From contig JAMWFC010000016.1 of NCBI GenBank assembly GCA_027475525.1, forward strand, positions 62,001-126,000: a stretch of 64,000 nucleotides of DNA. Reading direction: 5' to 3'. Position numbers and translations under genes: made by a program. The DNA comes from Macrolepiota albuminosa (Eukaryota > Basidiomycota > Agaricomycetes > Agaricales > Agaricaceae). The number at the start of each line of letters is the position of its first letter. The stretch's first letter is position 1. This document shows, in pieces, positions 1-11,676 of this stretch. The notes under the pieces are model-generated. The model saw nothing but the letters and a program-made list of their open reading frames with translations. It was not told where the DNA came from and ran no database searches.

Positions 1-405
1 CCGTTCCCCTTTGTAATTCGTCCGGAATCTACACACGATGCCCAATATTCTGGCCTATCGATCCTAATAAATGCTTCTGTATCATGGTATATACCTAGTC
101 AACACCCTGCCTTTTAAGTATCTTTATTATATATTCTCCTGTTCTGTGTGGCTGGATCAAATAATACCTTGAACAGTGACATCCGGTGCATAATGAAGCT
201 AGCCGCTAAGAATCACCCTAGACTCCATTTTTGTCGTCTTTGTCTCTTTTTTCTTTGTTCTTCGCTCAAAACCCGTTGTCATTCCCAGGTATATGTTCTC
301 GCGACGCCTCGATCATTGATGCTGGAGTCGAGACGTCTATGATTCCGAATGGCAAGAAAGAGAAGTTAGGCGAGAAAGAGAAGTTGTCCCCTCAGTTCGT
401 GTTGT

Positions 406-559
406 TCAGTGAGATTCGATAGTCTATGAAATTTGTTCATTGCTTCACTCCAGGACCAGCAGATCACATCTTCGAATTCTAATCAGTGAGATTCGATAGT
501 CTATGAAATTTGTTCATTGCTTCACTCCAGGACCAGCAGATCACATCTTCGAATTCTAA
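406..559. repeat. 77-bp perfect tandem duplication (1 of 7)
   Basis: Positions 406-482 are repeated without a mismatch at 483-559. The match stops at both ends of the 154-bp block (405 differs from 482, 560 differs from 483), so the shared overlap is exactly 77 bp. The identical period in six other unrelated places points to an unmerged assembly overlap. Confidence 0.97.
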
Positions 560-2439
560 AAGCCCTTATTCGCATATACAATCTGTTCGTTACGGCCTCG
601 CCCTACCCCAAGGATCGGGGATAATCGGATCTTTTGGTACGTCCTCTTCTTGAGTCGCGCTTGTAATTGATCTACCGAATATGCCGCAGAATCCACATCG
701 TTTGACGTTATCCGACGGTCTAAATACCTAGGATGGTTTTCAATAGGTCCTAGATAAACGCGGCTCGATAGTTATCTACTTTGGACCGATTTCGTTGCAG
801 GTTAGGTTCTCACTCTGATCAAATTTGAAAACAAAACCTTAGATACAATCATGACAGACGCCACATACGACATACGACTGTTGTGGTCCTCATCGCGATG
901 TAGCATACCACCAGAAATCCCAAGTCTCTCCATATGGCACGGCTTACGGATTGCCTTCACCGTTTTTTTTAGCTGTGAACCACTGCCGCGTACCGTAGAC
1001 GGACAGTGTGTACCTCCAGTCCGATCCTTATCGTCCCTGTAGAATGGTTGAGAAAGGCCGTCCTAAAAAAGATGATCAAAGTATGTTTCTAGTAAATTTT
1101 CATTTAGAAACTGAAAAGAATAGTACTACGGATTTTATTAGATGATTTGGCGCATGACTATATTCTTAATGCTTTTTTTGCAAAACGTGATCGCGTTCAT
1201 GACGCTAATGACGGTCGATACCCAACGTAACATCGGATTGAATATAAGATTTCAAAGAGAAAACGGACAAAGCCGGTGGTACAATGCCCCAGGTGCCGGT
1301 GATTCCGGAAGGTGGAGGGGGGTATTACTCTTTGACCGTCGCAGGCGTGATTCACTCCATTTGGCTTCTGGTAACCAGGTAAGAAGTGTACAACACACAC
1401 AATCGGTTGATTGTTCAGTTTACTCCTCGTCAGACATGTAGATCGACACCAGTGCTGTCCGGTGCCTGAAGCGCGAGGATAGTGCTAAATACTCTCTTCT
1501 TGGCAACCCGGTTCCGATTCCACGTTGTCTGCTGTACATCAAGGTCCGTTTTAACCTTAGGTGTCAGGTAACCAAGCTTCCGGGGCACCAAACTGCGTAG
1601 TGCTGTTCCTTCTCGCTTTGGCTTGTCAAAACACATCGCACATGCTGGTGGTGCTACGCGTCCATTAAATGGCCTGCTCTCTACGATTGATTGTTTCAAA
1701 GGTTAACTCGGATGGATCCTATCGCCACTAATGTATATACATATATATGTATCTGATTCTTTGCATGGTGCATACCTGACCCCAATGCAAAAATCAAAGT
1801 TCTCGGAGTTATCTTAGAGGGCGTGCGGACAATGCAGAGTCGGCAGGACATGTAATTTGTCTTCGGCACAACGATCAAGATTAGTGTTACTATTTTACTA
1901 TTTATGATATCTACCTACGCTATACAAAAGTGATAGCTATGGTCATACCAAAAGATATGCCACGATAGACCATAAGTGCCACATCGTATCTTCCTTTTTA
2001 CAGTCTCAATTTTATTGCCATAGTAGTCGGGAAATGACTAACAGTCTTTAGAATGAAATTGCACCTTATTAGAGTCGGTATATACATTTTCAGTGAAACA
2101 ACCCTATCGCAATGGCTGTGACATTCTCTTTTGGGTATCCAGCTATTAATAATACATCTGCAGGAGATGATCAGTACTGGAAAAGAATCATTATCGAATA
2201 AATCAATCTGTACTCTGGAGCAAAATGTTAAATGTGCACGCACCAGCAATTAAAACTGTCCTTTCAAAACAAAAGTGGAGTCTTTGTCAGGACCCTCCAT
2301 CCTGAGAAACCGGGGGTCGATAGTCTGAATATGGAAAGTCTCCTTCAGCTAACTGCAGTAGTTAAATTCACCATTGGTGAAAGTTGGGAAACCACTACAT
2401 GTTTATGCCCCAAGTACAACAAGACGGTTTTCTTCAGCG

Positions 2440-2594
2440 ACATACTTCTGGGGACCGCGACAGGAAGAACGAAAGCCGCCAGCTCTAACATTGAAATCAT
2501 CTAGCTATAGACTTCAACATACTTCTGGGGACCGCGACAGGAAGAACGAAAGCCGCCAGCTCTAACATTGAAATCATCTAGCTATAGACTTCAA
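2440..2594. repeat. 77-bp perfect tandem duplication (2 of 7)
   Basis: The sequence repeats with an offset of exactly 77 bp and no mismatch over 155 bp. The unit is unrelated in sequence to the other 77-bp duplications, so they share only their length. Confidence 0.97.
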
Positions 2595-3814
2595 GGAAGA
2601 TTGGCAGACCGCTCGATCAATCATCGATAGAAGGTCTAGTGATTTTAATGGAAATCGTACCATCTGGACCTATCCAAAAACATCAATAGCCGACGAAGGT
2701 ACAACGAAGATGAGAACTTGAGCCTGATACAATACGTATATGTCTATGCTTGCTAACTTGGACAACATTATGGAAACTTAGGAAGAGTTCCATAATGATT
2801 AGCAACAGACAGGCCAGGCTGCAACTGTGGTTGATATGAGATGTCTGTATAGTCACATGAACTTGAGAAAATGGGCTTTGGGTAGCGAGAACGAACAGAA
2901 GGAATCCGAGCTAACGATCGGAACATCCGCATTTCTTGATAGGATAGTGAACGATGATCCGTTAAGGTATACCGAGATGTCAAGGGTATGAGCATACAAT
3001 GACGGCGATAAGGACACACACAAAAGGCCTCAGAGTTTCTGTTCATAGTGCGTATATTCCCATCGAGAAAAGTCGACTCGACCAATGTAAAGAGTAACGA
3101 GAAGAGGTCAAATAAAGGCCAAGTATATGCGGGGACGTAGACTCATAGTAATCGTCGGGACTAATACGTGAGGAACCGCGCACGGGATCGCTTAAGAAGT
3201 CGAGAGTTATAGTTGCGGCTACATTGCTCCATTTGTCACATATGCAAAGATACTTAAAAGAGCTATTGCCTACCTTACGTTGTCAATGTTTGAGAAAGGA
3301 CGATAAGTCAGGATAAAATGAGTGCCATGAAGGAAAGTTTTAAATCACAGGGAGTCGATACCGTATCATGCTTTCGACGATCAACGTTACACCAAGAAAT
3401 ATGATCCACCTCTAGGCAAGGTCCTGATGGACACCATAAGCGCCAATAACAATTGATATCCTGCAAGTGTAGTTGACACGTGCCGACATGACTCATTTCT
3501 GAGCGATGGAATTAAACCGTAGGCAAACTGAAGATGAATATTCTAGATTAACTGGAGAAGCGACGAGGGCGAGGTTCTTCGAAGCTCCATCTGCAAGTAA
3601 ACAAACGGATTAGGAAATATGGCCGGTTCCCAGCAATGTAAGAGATATACTCATGCACGCAGACCGTTAATTTTTTTTTGCGTATTATGCATGGAGAGGT
3701 CCATAGGGCGTGCAAGGTGAAAATTCATCACATTGAGCGAGAGAAATGGAGAAAGGATTAGAAGCGTTGAATGGAAAGTGAACAAAAGAGGTATGGTACG
3801 GAATAAAGCAAAAG

Positions 3815-3970
3815 AACCGTGTCAACGATGTACAAGTTCACTAGGACAGCAATTATGACCTCCATGCATTTTAGGACATAATTGAAATGCAAACCGTGTC
3901 AACGATGTACAAGTTCACTAGGACAGCAATTATGACCTCCATGCATTTTAGGACATAATTGAAATGCAAA
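3815..3970. repeat. 77-bp perfect tandem duplication (3 of 7)
   Basis: Offset 77 bp, no mismatch over 156 bp. The extra two bases beyond 154 are a short run of A at the junction and fit chance. Confidence 0.97.
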
Positions 3971-4168
3971 TTGAGGCTTTAGTCAGAACATTACCAAGTC
4001 CGTTCCGTTGGACAAATAATGCCAAACCACAACAACGACTGAACGTTTTCCGGTTTCGGCGACATTGAAGATGCGCTGGCGCGTTGACGCCACTTGGAAC
4101 TGTTACATTCTCTGTAAAGTCTTGACCCATCAAGGACTATAACCTCGCTTCTGACGTTTTTCAGTACT

Positions 4169-4322
4169 CTGTTGATTTCGGCGTTAGCCAACGGAGATTA
4201 CAGTGGGCTTCTTTCAAGGGCCATCCAGAGGACGAGACAGTCTAGCTGTTGATTTCGGCGTTAGCCAACGGAGATTACAGTGGGCTTCTTTCAAGGGCCA
4301 TCCAGAGGACGAGACAGTCTAG
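4169..4322. repeat. 77-bp perfect tandem duplication (4 of 7)
   Basis: Offset 77 bp, exactly 154 bp long, no mismatch. It lies about 320 bp upstream of the polyketide synthase start codon, so any promoter analysis of that gene would include this probable artefact. Confidence 0.97.
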
Positions 4323-4590
4323 TAGTTCTGCGCAAGCTTAGAAAGCTTATCACAAAAGAAATTCACCGGTATCCAGAGTTACATTTTGGGCGCTTTTACT
4401 CCAATTTCTTTGTACAAGAGTTTCAGGTACGAATACCACGAGTTTTCTCGGATCAAAAGGGTTCTATCACATAACCCCGTTGCTCTTCTTTTACAACTCC
4501 ATTCTTTGTCTATGAGATTTCGATAATCGAGGCCGCTTTTGGAAGCGCTTTGCAGCGTGATTGACTCTGGATATGTGGCTCACGAAACTT

Positions 4591-4600
4591 ATTTATAAGA
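4591..4600 (+). promoter_or_regulatory. TATA-like element before the polyketide synthase
   Basis: ATTTATAAGA lies about 45 bp upstream of the chosen ATG at 4641. The spacing is plausible for a fungal core promoter with a short leader, but this rests on sequence resemblance only. Confidence 0.35.
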
Positions 4601-4640
4601 TACACTACCTTGCCTGCCACTCATTTTCGCAAAGGACGCG

Positions 4641-7600
4641 ATGATCACAAGTGACTCCTCCCCGTACTTGCCCATCTTCACAGGCCAGGGGACATCAGTC
4701 GCAACCTCCCCGCGGACACTTCAGACAGCTTTATCCGACGCCTCTTCATCATCCGGCTCACTTCTGCTCTCAGCATGCTACGACGCATTCCACCATGAGT
4801 TGTCTTGTTTGCCGGCCAACGATTTCTCAGCCCTTGAAATTGACCGGACTGACTTCTCGTTACCTAAAGATCTTATCTCGACACCCAAACAGCGTTACCA
4901 ACAGAATGCTGTCGTCTCAGGTTCCATGCTTTTCCTCGTACAAGTCTTACGATATCTCGCGTTTGTAGAGGCAACGTGCATCTCGCTGAGCTCTGTCACA
5001 CCTTTCAGTGATGTTCTGAAAGGGAATATCAAATACCATCTGGGTGTCCTCGGTTTCTCTTCTGGCATACTCCCTGCGTGTGTGGTCGCTACATCCTTTT
5101 CTACATTGAGCTACATCACTAAGGCAGTTGAGGCCTATCGCCTTGCCATTTGGATCGGAATTCGTTCACAACTATACAGGGTACAAGTGTTAAACGCTGC
5201 TTCACTTGATTTGGATACAGATCTGCCCTGGAGCCTGGTCTTTACGGGAATCACGAAGTTCGAAGCAGAGGAAGCTCTCGCGACCTATAACAAGGTAAGA
5301 AGCTAAAACAGCTCACCTACCGTGGCCTTAAAGTCTATGTCGTCTTACTCAAACTTAGGGAACTAACGAAGCGCAACTTTACATAACCGCGATCATGGAC
5401 GACATGTGTGTCACCATATCCGGCCGCCCAGACATTCTTTCCGACTTCTCCACGTTCATTGCGAAAAACGTGAATGTGGTGATCCACGAGACCTCTCTTG
5501 GAACCCTGTATCATTCATCCCTTCACGCGAACTCCACCCGAAATCTAGTTTTACGCGATGTCGCCGCGAGAAACATCGACTTTCCAGAGTTCTCCGACAT
5601 CCAGATACCAATCCGATCGACTTTTAGTGGTGATTCCATCACGCAGGATGGGACGTCTGGATCCCTCGTGGAATTTGTAGTGGACATGCTCCTTGTTCAC
5701 CCGGTGAATTGGAACATAGTTGTCGATAATATTGTCAAGATTCTTCCTCAGGATACTTGTATACGACTTCTCAATGTGGGACCGGGATGTGGCTTGTCGC
5801 GGAGTACAGAGCGAGCCCTTCCTTGTGATCGAGTGTCTGTATTTGATATCAGTTCTACTGGTTTACAGTCACATCCTCAGTTTCCACCAAAGCAAGAACC
5901 TATTGCTATAGTCGGGATGGCTGTTAACATGCCTGGAGCCCCGAACGTTTCCAAACTCTGGGAAGTACTCGAACACGGTATCAATACAGTTTCTGAAGTA
6001 AGTGCTTCCGTTATTCAACTAGCTCATTTGGTGACGTGACTTTTGAAGATTCCTGAGCGTCGATTTCGGATAACTGACTATCAAAATGACGACAATTCTC
6101 AACGAACTATGAAAGCGCACACTGGAAATTTCATTGACGGTGCTGACGAATTTGACAACAAGTCAGTTGGGGCTTTCCACGTTCCCAGAGATGCTAATTT
6201 TCCGGTAGATTTTTCAAGATTAGTCCTCGCGAAGCAAAAAGCATGGATCCCCAGCAGCGCATTCTATTACACACCGCGTACGAGGCACTCGAAGACTCGG
6301 GATACGTCCCGAACTCGACACCAACGAACCGGCCAGAAAGTTTTGGTTGTTATATTGGCGTTGCCACTCATGACTACGTACAAAATCTACGGGATGATAT
6401 TGATGTATACTATAGCCCTGGTAAGCTTGAATTTTCCTATGTAGAATGAGATATATTGACCCATCGCTCTAGGTACCTTGAAAGCTTTTCTAAGTGGACG
6501 CGTATCATATGCGATGCAACTAAGCGGCCCGTCCATCGTCGTTGATACTGCTTGCTCCTCTTCAAATATCGCTCTTTACCAGGGAGCACGAGCCCTGATG
6601 AACAGAGATTGTGATGCCGCTTTGGTCGGAGGAGTTAACGTCATCACAAGTCCTGATGTGAGTTATTTCCGTGCCTCCGGGACGGTGCTGACGTCAAAAC
6701 CGTTGTAGATGTTTTTGGGGCTTGATCGAGGGCATTTCTTGAGTCCTACCGGGCAATGTAAATCGTTTGACGCAACAGCTGATGGCTACTCACGCGGAGA
6801 AGGCTGTGGAGTTTTTGTTTTGAAACGCCTTTCCGATGCTCTTGCCGAAAATGATCGTATACTTGGTGTCATTCGTGGTATCGAAGTCAATCAGAGCGGA
6901 CTTGCCCACTCAATCACACATCCACATGCACCGACCCAGGCAGCTCTCTTTCAACGCGTCCTGGAGAAATCGAATATTGATCCTAATCGAGTCAGCGTCA
7001 TCGAGGCTCACGGCACAGGCACCCAGGCAGGTGATCCTAATGAGCTGGAAAGCATCAGAAACGTCTTTTCACTTCAACGAACTGCCGACAACCCTCTCCA
7101 TATCACTTCGATCAAGGCAAACATTGGCCACCTTGAGGCAGCTTCAGGATCTGCCGGCCTCGCGAAGCTCCTTCTCATGTTTCAAAACAAAATGATACCT
7201 CGTCAAATATCTCTTCATACTCTCAATCCGCGGATAGTACCCCTTGAAACCGACCATACCATAATCGATTCCGTGTCCTCCTATTGGCATACTACGCCCA
7301 ACAGCCCCACGAGGGTTGCGATGCTCAATAATTTTGGAGCTGCAGGGTCAAATTCAGCATTGCTAGTCGAGGAGCACCAGAAGTCTATCGTTGTTTCCGA
7401 TTCTAGGGGAATGCATCTAGTGTTTGCATTATCAGCAAAGGATGAACCTGCACTTGAAAATCTTCGTTTAAAATACTTGGACTTTCTCGAGAACTCGGAA
7501 GCGACTTGTCTTGCGGATATCGCTTACACGATGACGGCGCGCCGACAGCTTTACGAACACCGACTGGCTGTTTCTGCAGACTGCAAGGAGGATCTCATCG

Positions 7601-10600
7601 TCAAGCTACAGAGAGCTCTACCTGCCCGGGCAACGGCAAAAAACGCTCGGATTGCGTTCGTCTTTTCTGGACAAGGTGGTCAGTATCTCGCGATGGGGGT
7701 TTCGCTCTATCAGAAATCTCATCTTTTTAAGACTCATGTCGACCAATGCCACGGTATCCTTAGGAAGGCAGGCTTTCCTGGAGTCCTAACTATTCTCACA
7801 GCCGACTCGCCGGCGAGTGGGCTCTCAAACCTAGAAGAGTTCGAAGCCTATCAAGCTTCCCTATTCGTTCTTCAGTACGCCCTTGCGAAGCTTTGGATGT
7901 CCTGGGGAGTTTCACCGGTGGCAGTTGTGGGCCACAGGTCGGTCACTTGTTTAAGCTCAATGAATTGCAGACTGAGATTATCCTAGCCTAGGAGAATACG
8001 CTGCGTTGGTAATTGCTGGTGTTATCTCCGTGAAGGACGCCTTAGGCATCGTTGCCCATCGCGTTCGTCTGATGGTGCAAAGATGCGCTATAAATGAAAC
8101 TGGAATGATCGCGGTCAATCTCAGTCCAGTGGAGGTACAAGATGTGTTACGCGCTTCCACAGACTTTTCCGAATTATCTATCGCGTGCTACAATAGTCCG
8201 ATAGATTGCGTACTTTCTGGGCCATTGACGAAGTTAAAAGCATTCAAGGCATTTTTGGATGCAGAGGTCCGCTGTAAGAATGTCCTTCTTACTGTTCCAT
8301 TCGGATATCACAGCCAAGCGATGTCGCCTCTCCTGGAAGATCTCAATGTTATTGCCCGGCGCGTTGTTTTGAGCCCACCGATCATCCCGATTGTGTCCAA
8401 TGTCCTCTCCTGGAAGATCTCAATGTTATTGCCCGGCGCGTTGTTTTGAGCCCACCGATCATCCCGATTGTGTCCAATGTCTCGGGGAGATTGTGCATCC
8501 AGGTGACCCCTCAGTATTCATTGCTGACTACTTCGCCCGTCATTGCGCGAAACCTGTCCAGTTTGACAAAGGCATACAGTCTCTTATGGCCAGCTTTTCT
8601 TCTAGTCCGATAGACGTCTGGATCGAGATCGGACCTCATACGACGACGCTCCCCATGTTGAAAGCCAACTCGAGTCTCCGGCGAGGTAGTATTCTCCTCG
8701 GCTCTCTGCGCAAACAACAGGATGGGTGGGAGACTTTAACAGGGAGTCTAGTCCAGCTTTACCTTAGCGGTGTGAATGTTCAGTGGCGAGATACGTTTGC
8801 TCACATACAGGGAGTCGGTTGCATCAGTCTTCCTTCTTACCCTTTCTCGCCGTCGAAGTTCTGGGTCGAGTACAAGGACCCTCAAAGAATTTCCAATCTC
8901 TCGCCTACAGCGTCTTCGAAGCCGTCTTCATCCACGGGATACTCGATGTTGGGGAGTTGGGTTCAACGCCCATCTCCGGAGAATGACAACACCGCAATAT
9001 TCGAGACGCCTATCGAAAGAGTGGCTGGATGGATCAGGGGGCATAGCGTTGGAGGAATCCCACTCTGTCCCGCATCCGTTTACATAGAACAAGCTCTTTC
9101 TGCCATTCGTTTGGCCTACGTTCACCTCGACCAATCCTTGCAAGACTGCTACGCTTCCCTTCGTAAACTGGTGTTCGCACAACCTCTAGTTCACGACTCC
9201 TCCGTTGACCTCATTCTTGTCACCACGGTATCAATCAGGACTGGTTCTGGTACATTTACAATCAGTTCCCGAGTCTCGTCGTCAAAAACTGAAGACAGTC
9301 ATGCTTCTGGAGAATATCGTCTACATTCAACAAAAACAACGCTCACAAAATTCATGCGAACTCTACCGGCGGTTTCCCGATACATGGCTGCTATTACTAA
9401 GCCCAGTTCTGACAATCATTCCGAAGTTTTCTCCACAAGAACGGCCTATGAAGTTATTTTCCCCCGTGTCGTTGAATATTCAAAAGAGTATCGCTCAATG
9501 AGGTCGATTACTGTCGACGCCAGTAACATGGAAGGATGTGCAGACGTGCGACTTCCAGAGAATTACAATCGCGGGAGCTTCATCGTACACCCAGTTTTTA
9601 CGGACACGTTGCTTCATGTGGCTGGTTTTGTGGCAAATCTCCAGGGCGGTGCTAATGACGCGTTCATTTGCAGCGAGGTTGATAGTGTTAAGATTCTTCC
9701 CCACCTGATTGACAATGACGCGTCATACACGATATATTGTAGTAACTGTTGGGTACCAGAAGATGGAATGGTCCTCGCTGACGCCTATGCCATTCTCTCA
9801 GGGAAACCGACGAGGATCGTTGCTCATATTAAGGGCATGCAATTTCGTCGTGTTCAACTTGACAGGTTCAAGAGAGGGCTATCTTTAGCCTCAAAACGGA
9901 ATATCGACCAGCCTTCACCAGCCGTCTCCTCGTTGTCCTCTGAGGTAGAACAAATGTCGTCTGTCGTGCTTCCCTCAAACATACACAGTTCTGTGATCAA
10001 TCTCATGTCAGAAACTTGCGGTCTCGCTGCTCAAGGTCTTGATATACACGTGGATTTAGCGTCTCTCGGCGTCGATTCTCTAATGTCCATCGAGTTATTT
10101 GGCCGGCTTGCGCTTGCGTTTCCAGGAGCACATCTCGACTCGCACACCCTACAGTTTTGTACATCCATCGCGGACATCATCCGCGAAGTCTCCACTAGAA
10201 TGAATACCGGAAGTGCAGCAGGGAGTTACTCTCCTATGGACGTGCCGAGTGGTGCATCGACTCCTAGAACACTCGTCCCAGAAGACGTTTTATCAACGCG
10301 AGACGGAAAACTCAATGTCAAGGATGTCCTCTCTTCGGTTCTCTGTCTCTCCACCAAGGATATTGACGACGACGTCGACCTCGACTCCCTTGGTCTAGAT
10401 TCTCTAACCTCTATCGAAATCGTTCATGCGCTCAAGCGGGAATTTGGTCTTGAAATCCCAACTAACTTCTTTGCCACCCATAGTACCCCTCGGACGCTCC
10501 AGACCTACTTGGCTTCCCAGTCATCCAAAACCACAAAACTTATGCATTCAGATATTCACGCCAAGCACGCAATACCGACTCTACAGAGAACGGACAAATT

Positions 10601-11466
10601 GACCAAAACTTTGCAGCTTGAAACAAACCCTGTTCCAATTCAATCATCGAACAGCGGCCGCCTTCCTTTGTTTCTTATCCACGATGGTAGTGGCCTTGTT
10701 AGCTATTATGGAGGCCTTTATCCGTTGAATCGACCAGTTTGGGCTATCTACAACCCCAATTTCGTCACGAGTCAACCCTGGAATAACGTTTTTTCGATGG
10801 CTAGGACGTACGCGAAGTTCATTGCTGATCTTATTACGGGCCCCGTAATAGTTGGAGGTGAGCTTCTAAGGTGTCAATATGGATACAATCCCTCAATTGA
10901 CGTCTTTCGCGCAGGGTGGTCATTTGGCGGTGTGGTTGCATATGAAGTTGCCCGACATCTTGAACTTCTTGGTAGAACAACACAAGGTATCCTCTTGATC
11001 GATGCGCCAAATCCGAATGGACATGTCCCCCTATCCGACTCTGTATTAGACGCAGTACTTAATGCGGACGGTCGAAGCACCACTTCTGAGGTTAGAAGGC
11101 TAGTGAGGGCACAATTCTCAATGAATTCACGATTGCTTGGCAATTACGAGCCTGGTTCATTTTTGCGAGATTCCCCGCGCCTAATCATGCTCCGCTCGAA
11201 AGAAGGGTTCAATCCACTTCATGTTCAAGTCCCTTCTTGGTTATCTGATCGTACCCGGCCCGAGACAGCTACTGTAGGGTGGCAGAAGCTAACGAGTAAC
11301 CGCGTGGATATTCTCGACATGCCTGGGCATCACTTCGAACCTTTCCACCGCAATAACGTATGTGCTTATATCTACTGCTATGAGCCACGAGATCTGACGA
11401 CGTTAATAGATTGAAACTGTCTCCCTCCGAATTTCACAAGCATGTGCTCGTCTAGAGCAGTTGTAA
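4641..11466 (+). CDS. Non-reducing polyketide synthase, orsellinic acid synthase type (SAT-KS-AT-PT-ACP-ACP-TE)
   Basis: Iterative type I synthase expected to build an orsellinic-acid-like aromatic ring. Exons I read: 4641-5294, 5359-5997, 6049-6161, 6209-6420, 6473-6657, 6709-7937, 7987-10857, 10915-11357, 11410-11466; all introns are GT-AG, 47-64 nt. Predicted length after repair is about 2108 aa, normal for mushroom orsellinic acid synthases. Domains: SAT (1 to about 390; GFSSG at 138-142, Ser where the usual GxCxG has Cys), KS (about 398-830; DTACSSS Cys567), AT (about 915-1230; GHS Ser1011, codon split by an intron), PT (about 1320-1620; His1338, Asp1525), two ACPs (Ser1683 and Ser1791 in DSL motifs) and TE (GWSFGG Ser1945, GHHF His2082). 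The frame is broken in the AT domain by the 77-bp duplication at 8327-8481 and by one further missing base just after it. The 57-nt intron 10858-10914 is in frame without a stop. The family call is very sure; the exact product is inferred. Confidence 0.96.
8327..8481. repeat. 77-bp tandem duplication inside the polyketide synthase AT domain (5 of 7)
   Basis: Offset 77 bp, no mismatch over 155 bp. It repeats about 25 codons of the AT domain and shifts the frame, because 77 is not a multiple of three. Collapsing it still leaves the frame one base short at the run of four G at about 8484-8487; one more G would restore a normal AT reading (valine, serine, glycine, glutamate, then a PGD motif). 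Confidence 0.97.
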
Positions 11467-11676
11467 ATTATAATTTGAACTTTCTCCGGAATATCCAGAA
11501 TAGTACGAGCCAGCTTTCCTAATATTTTTATTTTTATTTTACTTTGGATGTTATGTTAATATATGGAGGCACAATCTGTCATTTTTGTTCTTGAAGAACT
11601 CATGCCCCCAATCATGGTTGAAATAAGTTATAGGAGATAATGTACACTAACTAAGTAATCGATAGAATATGAAATC

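Larger units (their letters stand above)
1..4640. other. Upstream region without a recognisable gene
   Basis: I read both strands and found only short ORFs with no recognisable domain and no convincing chain of introns. The longest is a minus-strand ORF of about 105 codons at 2768-3085, which I cannot assign. The stretch holds four exact 77-bp tandem duplications (listed separately), so the assembly here is probably stitched from short contigs and a broken gene could be hidden. The last 100 bases should hold the promoter of the polyketide synthase. Confidence 0.6.

Noticed and set aside
4641..8449. Reading the polyketide synthase as two separate genes
   Set aside because: The two parts meet inside one AT domain at a perfect 77-bp duplication, and domain order and total length fit a single enzyme.
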